Below, in pieces: positions 58,154-64,000 of a DNA stretch of 64,000 bases. Location: NCBI RefSeq assembly GCF_008041935.1, contig NZ_VKAC01000007.1, forward strand, positions 124,001 to 188,000, in the 5' to 3' direction. This DNA is from Quadrisphaera setariae. GTDB lineage: Bacteria > Actinomycetota > Actinomycetes > Actinomycetales > Quadrisphaeraceae. Made by a program: the position numbers and the translations under genes. Below the pieces are notes generated by a model. It made no database searches, had not been told where the DNA came from, and saw only the letters and a list, made by a program, of their open reading frames with translations. Numbering within the stretch: position 1 is the first letter of the stretch; each line of letters opens with the position of its first letter.

Positions 58154-58273
58154 GCCTCACTGGTCCGCTGGGGGAACGCCGCTGGGTGCAGTGACGGGTC
58201 CAGCCCGGCGTGCGGGCCTCGTGTAGCTGGCCTTCGGCGTCGTGATGTCCGACCCCTGTGCTGGGGTGAGCTG

Positions 58274-59146
58274 GTGAGCGACCCGTTGGCCGGGCTGTCC
58301 CGCCATGAACGTTTGGCATGCCGGGTCGTCGAGCGGGTTCTCGGCGCCACCGCACAGGCGTGGGACGTCCAGGGGCGACAGAACGCCGTCGACGCGATGT
58401 TGACCCTTCCTGACGGGCGTTGCGCCGCCTTGGAGATCACCCGCGTCGACACCGGACAGGGCCTGCACCTCGAGGGGGAGCTCGCCCGGAGCGGGTTCCA
58501 CTTGCCCGCCGTCGGGCAGTGGTGGTGGGACATCACGCTGGAGTCGGTGCATGACCTCCCCGAGCTTCGGGAGCGCTACGCCCGCTTGATCACCCTGTCG
58601 GAGTCCCTGGGTGCCATCCGTCCTGAGCACATCCGTTGGCAGACCGGTCTACACAACGCCGACTTAACCTGGCTGGCCGAGCACCCCGGAGTGTCGATGT
58701 TCGGGTATCCCGACATCCCTGCGCGTGACGGGGACCGGGTGCGGGACGTGATGGTGATGCCCGGGGGTAGCGGCGGGATGGTCGACCACAGCATGTCCGG
58801 GTTGCGCGCGATGCTGGAGGAACTATTCGCAGGCGCCAGGCACATGCTCAAGCACCTGGCCAAGACCGCTGCGGCGCCAGCAGACGAGCGCCACCTGTTC
58901 GTGGTCCTGCACTCCTCGGCACTGCCGTTCGCCATGAGCGACGCACTGGCGCGCAGCAGTGAGGTACCGAACGAAGAGCCACCGCTGGTCGAGGGCATCA
59001 CGCACTTCTGGCTGGCCCCGCCGTACTCCGAGCGAATCCTGTTGTGGAGCTCCGGACACTGGCAGCAGTTCTTCCCCTACGACGCGGCCGGAGAACCACG
59101 CCGTGGAGGCCGCGGCGGACACGCACCCGAGCACGGAGCGACGTGA
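58274..59146 (+). CDS. Unknown protein, possible PD-(D/E)xK-like nuclease partner of an HNH protein
   Basis: 290-residue product from the GTG at 58274. The N-terminal region LACRVVERVLGATAQAWDVQGRQNAVDAMLTLPDGRCAALEITRVDTG resembles the strand-loop-strand core of restriction-like nucleases (Asp40, Glu54), but the usual Lys is Thr56, so activity is doubtful. The rest is mixed alpha/beta with WWWDITLESVHDLPELRERYARLI and HLFVVLHSSALPFAMSDAL and has no family I recognise. The stop overlaps the HNH gene start (TGATG), so the two are translated together. Confidence 0.6.
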   Translation: MSDPLAGLSRHERLACRVVERVLGATAQAWDVQGRQNAVDAMLTLPDGRCAALEITRVDTGQGLHLEGELARSGFHLPAVGQWWWDITLESVHDLPELRERYARLITLSESLGAIRPEHIRWQTGLHNADLTWLAEHPGVSMFGYPDIPARDGDRVRDVMVMPGGSGGMVDHSMSGLRAMLEELFAGARHMLKHLAKTAAAPADERHLFVVLHSSALPFAMSDALARSSEVPNEEPPLVEGITHFWLAPPYSERILLWSSGHWQQFFPYDAAGEPRRGGRGGHAPEHGAT

Positions 59147-60129
59147 TGGCGGCTGACCGGTGCCCCTTCTGCCTGCACCCCATCGACGGCTCCCCCGAGG
59201 CGCGTCAGCCCTCGCGTGACCACGTCTTCCTCCAGGCTCTGGGCGGCGTTGCCACCACCCCGGTGTGCAAGACCTGCAACGACACCTTCGGCGCTGACGT
59301 CGAGGGTCGCCTGCTACGCCCGAGGAAGATCCTCAGCATCGCCAAGGTCGCGGCGGGACGGATGGACTCCGCCCCGGGGTACCTGAAGGCCGATGGGTCG
59401 CGGGGAGTCTTCAACTTCCGAGACGGCACCGTGCAGTTCTCTCCCCCGCTCACCTCCTTCGCCACGAAGACCGAGGAGGGTCTGCACATCCGCGCGGCGC
59501 CAGATCAGATTGAGGGCGTCGTACCCCATGTCCGCCGCTGGGCCACCAAGCACGGTGGCGACCCCGATGCTGCCGAGGCACAACTGCGTGCTGCTCCCCG
59601 CGGCAGCCTGGGCAATGACCTGTTCGTCATGGACCACGACGTCGAGCTCGATCAGTTGGCCCGCTTGGCCGCAAAAGTGGCGCTGGCGGCTGGGTGCCGG
59701 GTCAGCGACGACTTCCGCGATGCCCAGCCGCTCGCTGACAGCCTGCGCGAGGTCGCGTGGGGGCGAGCAGAAGCCGACCTCCTCTTCGGGCTAGAACCCC
59801 TGCAGCACATCGACGCCCTGCTCGCTGAGTTGACGGCGAAAGCGGTGGGCGAGGTCGCACCGCGCTTCGCCCCGGTGGCCCTGGAGAGTCAGGTGGTCTT
59901 CTGCCCCCTCGGTGACAGCACGATCATCTTCGTCCACCTGGTGGGCTTCCCACTCACCTTCGGCGGCATGAAGTGCCCCGGTACTCAGCCCGCGCGGTGG
60001 GGGCACACGCCGGTCTTGGTGCGCGACGCGCCCGGTAGCCCACAGATCGTGGCCCTGCAGGACTGGTTGCTTCCACGCCTGCATGCTCAGCCGGACTGGC
60101 GCGACGGTGAGGTTGAGAGCGCGCAATAG
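59146..60129 (+). CDS. HNH endonuclease family protein
   Basis: Zinc-binding HNH nuclease domain at the N-terminus of a 327-residue protein. Cys6/Cys9 (RCPFC), Asp25-His26 (SRDHVFLQALGG) and Cys41/Cys44-Asn45 (VCKTCNDTFGADVEG) give a complete HNH with a treble-clef zinc knuckle. The remaining 270 residues are a domain of unknown function, probably for target binding (FVMDHDVELDQLARLAAKVALAAGCRVSDDF...). GGAG lies 7 nt before the ATG. It forms an overlapping pair with the gene at 58274 and is the last gene before attR. The domain call is good; the biological role is unknown. Confidence 0.8.
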   Translation: MAADRCPFCLHPIDGSPEARQPSRDHVFLQALGGVATTPVCKTCNDTFGADVEGRLLRPRKILSIAKVAAGRMDSAPGYLKADGSRGVFNFRDGTVQFSPPLTSFATKTEEGLHIRAAPDQIEGVVPHVRRWATKHGGDPDAAEAQLRAAPRGSLGNDLFVMDHDVELDQLARLAAKVALAAGCRVSDDFRDAQPLADSLREVAWGRAEADLLFGLEPLQHIDALLAELTAKAVGEVAPRFAPVALESQVVFCPLGDSTIIFVHLVGFPLTFGGMKCPGTQPARWGHTPVLVRDAPGSPQIVALQDWLLPRLHAQPDWRDGEVESAQ

Positions 60130-60335
60130 GTCCTGGGCCTGTGCTCGTCGGTGCGGTCCGCGCCGTTGCGGTCTGCTTGTTGTTGTCCAGCGGCAAGGCA
60201 ACCGATCGAGCAACCGAATCTTGGTCAACCCAGCTCGCACCGACACGAGCGCCGCGGTCTGCAACGAGGGCTTTCCGAACACCGGTCGGTCCGCGCCTGG
60301 TCCGCAAGAAGGTCGCGAACGACCGTCACCACCCA

Positions 60336-60356
60336 ACGTTTGCCAACGGCAAACGT
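60336..60356. other. Hairpin just inside attR
   Basis: ACGTTTGCC and GGCAAACGT pair around AAC. It lies 55 bp from the right attachment repeat and could be an integrase accessory or arm site, or a terminator of the HNH operon. No other gene is seen between 60130 and 60411. Confidence 0.5.
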
Positions 60357-60411
60357 GCAGTTCAGAGGCACTTTCTGCCAGATCGGCCCTGCTCAGAACT
60401 GAGCACAACTT

Positions 60412-60433
60412 GTTCCGCCGCAAGTCCGGCTGA
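60412..60433. other. attR (right attachment repeat)
   Basis: 22-bp copy of the DUF5302 3' end (FRRKSG and stop), 21 of 22 bp identical to 46125-46146. Bases on either side do not match, which defines the repeat edges. Confidence 0.82.
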
Positions 60434-60558
60434 GCCGACTCTGGGCGGGTGAACGACCCATCACACGGTCTTGCTCCGCAACGTATGAGGCCACCGGGCC
60501 GCGGCCAACGAGGTCGCCCAGCGACCCGTCAGCGCAGCCCGGTGGCTTCAGCCGCACC

Positions 60559-61461
60559 TCACGTGCGAGGGAGCGCGCCTTCCCTGCCGAACAGGCGGAT
60601 CTTGGCGAACATGTCCTCGAGCAGGTAGCGCACGTCGACGGTCTCGAAGACTCGGACGGGGTGGCCCGAGCCGGGCAGGTAGCCGCCTTCGGCACCGAAG
60701 CTGGGCGCCGGCACCGTCCGCCACACCCCTCCGCGCGGGTTGAGCACCAGGGAGATGGCCGGGGAGTCACCGAGGGAGCGCGACTCGATGGGCTCGCCGT
60801 GGTGGGCGGCGTTCCACTCGACCATCTGGTCGATCAGGTAGTCGGCCAGCTCGCTGGTGCCGCCGATCCGCTCGCGCAGCTCGGCGTACCCCACGGAGAC
60901 CATCGAGTAGATGCTCGCGGGCACCTGCCAGATGGAGATGCCCGAGCCGAAGACGACGTTCGCGGCGGTGATGTCGTTGCGCAGGTTGAACTCGGGGTGG
61001 GGGTAGTTCCAGTCGACGCCGTACCCCATCCCGCCGATCCACACGACGACGACGTCGCGGTGGACGATCTCCGGGTCGAGCAGGATCGCGGTGGCCATGT
61101 CGGTGAGCGGACCGAGGAAGGTGACGAACAGCGGGTCGCCCTCGGAGGCGAGCTTGCTCTCCTCGACGATCAGCCGGGCACCCGGCGAGTCGGCCGGCGT
61201 CGTCGCGTCGACCAGCGCACGCGGGGCCCCGTCGGCGACGGTCACGCTGCCGGTCAGGCCCATGAGCCGCAGCAGGAGGTCGACCTCCTCGCGGGACTCC
61301 TCCATGCTCCGGTCGGTGCGCTCGGTCCCGAAGTGCGCGGGCACGATGCCGCGCACGTCCAGGGTCGGTGAGAGGAGCGCGTGGACGATCGCGTACTGGT
61401 CGTCCGCCTCGTTCTTGGCGTCGGTGTTGACGATGATGCGGCGGCGGGTGGGTGCGGTCAC
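60559..61461 (-). CDS. Nucleoside hydrolase-family protein
   Basis: Member of the inosine/uridine-preferring nucleoside hydrolase superfamily, which splits the N-glycosidic bond of ribonucleosides. The 300-residue product starts at the GTG at 61461. The usual N-terminal DTDxGxDDA calcium site is changed to IIVNTDAKNEADDQYAIVHALL, keeping the Asp-Asp pair. FLGPLTDMATAILLDPEI and VVWIGGMGY match the family core, but the normal 'GN' context is altered. It follows a paralogue by 25 bp and ABC permease genes upstream, suggesting nucleoside uptake and cleavage. A loose inverted repeat at 60490-60499/60537-60546 may be its terminator. Confidence 0.82.
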   Translation of the reverse strand: MTAPTRRRIIVNTDAKNEADDQYAIVHALLSPTLDVRGIVPAHFGTERTDRSMEESREEVDLLLRLMGLTGSVTVADGAPRALVDATTPADSPGARLIVEESKLASEGDPLFVTFLGPLTDMATAILLDPEIVHRDVVVVWIGGMGYGVDWNYPHPEFNLRNDITAANVVFGSGISIWQVPASIYSMVSVGYAELRERIGGTSELADYLIDQMVEWNAAHHGEPIESRSLGDSPAISLVLNPRGGVWRTVPAPSFGAEGGYLPGSGHPVRVFETVDVRYLLEDMFAKIRLFGREGALPRT

Positions 61462-61486
61462 GACGGTGCCTCGATCCGGTCTCGGG

Positions 61487-62527
61487 TCAGTCCTGGGCCG
61501 CGGCGCGCTGCCAGCGCGCGAAGGCGGCGATCTTGCCGAACATGTCCTCGAACATCAGCCGCACGTCGACCTGCGTGTAGACGCGGATGGTGCGACCGGT
61601 CTCGCGGAGGTGGGTCTCGCCCCGCTCGTCGACGACGGGTGCGGCTCGCAGCACGTAGGTGCTGGAGGAGGGGTCGGGCTGGAAGTGCGACTGCAGTGCG
61701 GTGAACAGCACCAGCGGCGAGTCGCCCAGCGCGTAGGTCTCCGGGTAGCCGCCCGTGTGGCCGAGCGCGAAGCGGTTGACCCGGCGGAGCGCGTCGTAGA
61801 GGAGCTTGCCGACCGGGCCGTGCGGCAGCACGCGCTCACGCAGCTCGATGTCGGAGACCAGGCACTGGCGGTAGACGTCGCGGGGCACCTGCCACAGCGG
61901 CAGCGTCGAGTCGTTGAAGACGACCCGGGCGGCGTTGACGTCGATCTTCAGGTTGTACTCGGGGCTCTCGACCCCGGGAGGCGGCAGGGCGACACCTGCG
62001 TGCTCGGGCCCGCCGATCCAGACCAGCACCATGCGCTCGGCGATGGCCGGTTCCAGCAGGTAGGCCGAGGCGACGTCGGTGAGGCCTCCGCCCGCGCAGT
62101 AGTACAGCGGACGGTCGTCGTCGCGCATCGCCTCGGCGATGATCGCTCGCGCAGCCTGGGAGTCGCGCGGGGTGGTCGTGTCGAGCAGAGCCTCGTCGGC
62201 GCCGAGGACCACGCGGCTCCCGCCCTCGACGTCCGCATCGGAAGCATCCAGGCCCATGACGTCGAGCAGCTCGTGCACCCGCGCCAGCGCGTTGGCGGCG
62301 CTGCCCGGGCCGGGGTCGAAGGGGTCGCCCGGGGCGAGGTGGGAGGCGACCACGAGCCGCACGTCCACCGCCGGCGACAGGAGGTGGTGCACCAGCTGGT
62401 AGAGGTCGTCGGGGTCACCGGAGAAGTCGTTGTCGGCGATGACCCGCACACGCGGCGGGGCCAGCGGCGGCTCACCGGGCAGCCAGCGGTGGTCGCCGAT
62501 CGACCAGGTGGCTGGAGTGGACGTCAT
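61487..62527 (-). CDS. Nucleoside hydrolase-family protein (paralogue)
   Basis: 346-residue paralogue of the following gene, from the ATG at 62527 with GGAG upstream. It has RVRVIADNDFSGDPDDLYQLVHHLLSP at the metal-site position (Asp-rich, Asp-Asp kept), VLGADEALLDTTTPRDSQAARAII, YYCAGGGLTDVASAYLLEPAI and VLVWIGGPEH, and the shared C-terminal VYTQVDVRLMFEDMFGKIAAFARWQ also seen in the next gene. Both paralogues share this C-terminal extension, so they arose by duplication within a subfamily that differs from classical IunH. The neighbouring gene order implies intracellular use of an imported nucleoside or glycoside. Confidence 0.82.
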   Translation of the reverse strand: MTSTPATWSIGDHRWLPGEPPLAPPRVRVIADNDFSGDPDDLYQLVHHLLSPAVDVRLVVASHLAPGDPFDPGPGSAANALARVHELLDVMGLDASDADVEGGSRVVLGADEALLDTTTPRDSQAARAIIAEAMRDDDRPLYYCAGGGLTDVASAYLLEPAIAERMVLVWIGGPEHAGVALPPPGVESPEYNLKIDVNAARVVFNDSTLPLWQVPRDVYRQCLVSDIELRERVLPHGPVGKLLYDALRRVNRFALGHTGGYPETYALGDSPLVLFTALQSHFQPDPSSSTYVLRAAPVVDERGETHLRETGRTIRVYTQVDVRLMFEDMFGKIAAFARWQRAAAQD

Positions 62528-62560
62528 GGGGTGGGAGCTCCTGTCCGGGGTCGTGCGGCG

Positions 62561-63469
62561 TCAGCCCTTGACGGCGCCGGAGAAGGCCCCGGCGACGAAG
62601 TAGCGCTGGAACATCAGGTAGACGATCAGCACCGGAACGGCCGACATGATGATGAAGGCGTTCAGCGGCCCGTAGTCGGTGGCGTGCTGGCCGCTGAAGC
62701 CCAGCACCGCCAGCGGCACCGTCCAGTTGTCCTGGCTCTGCAGCAGCGTCGCGGCGATGGCGTACTCGTTCCAGGTCGCGACGAAGTCGAGGATGAACAG
62801 GGCTGCCAGAGCGGGCTTGGCCAGCGGCAGGCAGATCTGCCAGAAGATGCGGAAGGTCGAGGCGCCGTCGATGCGCGCCGACTCCTCCAGCTCGTCGGGG
62901 ATGGCCCGGAAGAAGCCGTAGAGCATGAAGATCTGGTACGGGATGCCGAACGCCAGGTACGGGAGGATCAGCCCGAGCTTCGTGTCGAGCAGGTCGAGGC
63001 TCAGCATCGTGGTGAAGAGCGGACCGAGGCCGACCTGGATGGGGACCATCGACCCCGCGGCCAGGAGCCCGAGGACGAGCTTGGAGAAGCGGAAGCGCAG
63101 GCGTGCCAGCGCGTAGGCCGCCGCCGCGGCCAGGAGCAGCCCGAGCGGCACCTTGATGACCGCCACCAGCAGGCTGTTGGCGCCCGTCACCCAGAGGTTC
63201 CCGGTGTCGACCGCGTCGGCGTAGTTGCTGAAGAGCCACTCGGTGGGCAGGTACCACGGCGGCGCGGTGTTGACGTCAGCCCTGCTCTTCACCGAGGTGA
63301 GGAACATGAAGACGAACGGCAAGGCCCAGACCAGCGCTGAGATGGCCAGCGAGATCCACAGGCCGATGCTGACGTAGTCGCGCCGGGGCCGGTTGGCCGG
63401 CGGCGCCGGCACAGCGGCGACCTGGCCGCCGCTGGCAGCGGGGTTCGCGAGGATGGTGGCGCCGCTCAT
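62561..63469 (-). CDS. ABC transporter permease, carbohydrate type (MalG-like)
   Basis: Inner-membrane permease of the CUT1 family. The 302-residue product has a short cytoplasmic N-terminus, six helices (first ISLAISALVWALPFVFMFLTSV) and the EAA loop EESARIDGASTFRIFWQICLPLAKPALA that contacts the ATPase. The end GAFSGAVKG is typical of MalG-type permeases. The ATG at 63469 overlaps the stop of the upstream permease (ATGA). It pairs with that permease to form the channel. The solute-binding protein and ATPase are not in the window. Confidence 0.92.
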   Translation of the reverse strand: MSGATILANPAASGGQVAAVPAPPANRPRRDYVSIGLWISLAISALVWALPFVFMFLTSVKSRADVNTAPPWYLPTEWLFSNYADAVDTGNLWVTGANSLLVAVIKVPLGLLLAAAAAYALARLRFRFSKLVLGLLAAGSMVPIQVGLGPLFTTMLSLDLLDTKLGLILPYLAFGIPYQIFMLYGFFRAIPDELEESARIDGASTFRIFWQICLPLAKPALAALFILDFVATWNEYAIAATLLQSQDNWTVPLAVLGFSGQHATDYGPLNAFIIMSAVPVLIVYLMFQRYFVAGAFSGAVKG

Positions 63470-64000
63470 CAGTGCTCCTCGGCCTTCAGGGTTCGGACCA
63501 GGTAGGGGACGACCAGGCAGAGCGAGAGCACCAGCAGCACGGTGGCGATCGCGCCGCCCTGGCCGAAGTCGTGGTTGGAGAACGACTGCTGGTAGGACCA
63601 CAGCGCCAGCACCTGGGTCGACTGCGCGGGGCCGCCGCCGGTCATGCCGACGATGAGGTCGAAGACCTTCAGGGAGTTGATGATCGTCAGGATGATGACC
63701 ACTGCGGTGGTCGGGCGCAGGGCCGGGATCGTCACGGCCTTGAACACCTGCCAGCGGTTGGCGCCGTCCACCCTCGCCGCGTCGACCAGCTCGGCGGGCA
63801 CCTGCTGCAGACCGGCGAGGAAGAGCACGAGGCTGAAGCCCACCCCCTGCCAGACGCTGGCGACGAAGACGGAGTAGAGGGCGATCTTCGGGTCGCCCAG
63901 CCACTGCTGCTGCCAGGAGGCCAGGCCCACCGCTTCGAGGAACTGGTTCAGCGAACCGACCGTGGGGTTGTAGATCCAGCGCCACATCGCCGCGACGGTG
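63469..64000 (-). CDS. ABC transporter permease, carbohydrate type (MalF-like), partial
   Basis: C-terminal part of a CUT1 permease; the frame is open to the window edge at 64000, so the N-terminus is missing. Visible are MWRWIYNPTVGSLNQFLEAVGL (periplasmic/membrane region), the helix LYSVFVASVWQGVGFSLVLFLAGLQQVP, the EAA loop ELVDAARVDGANRWQVFKAVTIPALRPTTAVVIILTII and a final helix IATVLLVLSLCLVVPYLV. It overlaps the MalG-like gene as ATGA. It is probably part of an operon encoding a binding protein further upstream. Confidence 0.9.
   Translation of the reverse strand, partial: TVAAMWRWIYNPTVGSLNQFLEAVGLASWQQQWLGDPKIALYSVFVASVWQGVGFSLVLFLAGLQQVPAELVDAARVDGANRWQVFKAVTIPALRPTTAVVIILTIINSLKVFDLIVGMTGGGPAQSTQVLALWSYQQSFSNHDFGQGGAIATVLLVLSLCLVVPYLVRTLKAEEH

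Larger units (their letters stand above)
46125..60433. mobile_element. Integrated genomic island in the 3' end of the DUF5302 gene
   Basis: The element is bounded by direct repeats 46125-46146 and 60412-60433 (21 of 22 bp identical). A complete tyrosine integrase starts inside the left end. The cargo is lineage-atypical: a frameshifted recombinase, Gabija-like nuclease and helicase of clearly lower GC, exonuclease-BRCT, HNH nuclease and many unknown genes. No capsid, conjugation or relaxase genes are visible, so it looks like a defence island or satellite-type element. Core metabolism resumes on both sides. Confidence 0.82.

Noticed and set aside
61091-63340. Plus-strand frame of about 750 codons opposite the nucleoside hydrolase and permease genes
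   Set aside because: Composition and lack of motifs mark it as antisense shadow.

Overview
The window is very GC-rich DNA with GTG-heavy starts, tightly overlapping stop/start pairs and gene families typical of Actinomycetota (MraZ, DUF3040, PASTA kinase beside an Rv2175c-like regulator, class II DAHP synthase, DUF5302, SAV_6107-type HEPN). The order murF-murE-ftsI-ftsL-rsmH-mraZ ... DUF3040 ... polyprenyl synthase ... Rv2175c-like/pknL ... aroG matches the mycobacterial Rv2157c-Rv2178c neighbourhood as I know it. A Kineosporiales-like soil or surface actinobacterium is plausible, but the genus cannot be fixed from the sequence alone.

Layout. 1-7400 (minus): the 5' half of the dcw cell-wall/division cluster, with a good sigma70-type promoter before rsmH and an array of 10-bp-spaced TGGAG repeats before mraZ (candidate MraZ operator). 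7637-12304 (plus): MoxR ATPase, DUF58 protein and TgpA-like transglutaminase, closed by hairpin repeats and a 21-bp-stem terminator. 12535-18979 (minus): DUF3040 protein, DNA polymerase IV and the error-prone polymerase DnaE2 behind a perfect LexA box. 19223-24094: two MFS transporters around an unusually palindrome-rich intergenic region, then a DUF6504/HEPN pair with a second perfect LexA box. 24362-35557: a split carotenoid cluster (crtA-, cruF-, glycosyltransferase- and crtD-like genes, then crtE-crtI-crtB) interrupted by a DHFR-fold protein, a methyltransferase and a CDP-alcohol phosphotransferase. No cyclase is present, so an acyclic, hydroxylated, ketolated and glycosylated carotenoid is the likely product. 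35679-45762: MATE and MFS exporters, an AraC regulator, the Rv2175c-like/PknL pair, threonine aldolase, DAHP synthase and phosphofructokinase.

46125-60433 is a genomic island of about 14.3 kb inserted in the 3' end of a DUF5302 gene. It is flanked by a 22-bp direct repeat (21/22 identical) with a tyrosine integrase just inside the left copy. Cargo: a frameshifted second recombinase, a Gabija-like OLD nuclease plus UvrD helicase pair of visibly lower GC, an exonuclease-BRCT protein with a DUF6218-like partner, several unknown proteins, and an overlapping pair made of an uncharacterised protein and an HNH nuclease. This reads as a mobile defence/DNA-processing island.

60559-64000 (minus): two divergent nucleoside hydrolase paralogues and two sugar-type ABC permeases, probably a nucleoside uptake and hydrolysis operon that runs off the window.

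Two themes cut across the regions. First, many genes start 6-8 nt after a TAnnnT hexamer without a Shine-Dalgarno sequence, which points to leaderless transcripts. Second, short palindromic repeats sit between genes and have also entered coding DNA, notably dnaE2, where one 29-bp repeat is read in two different frames.
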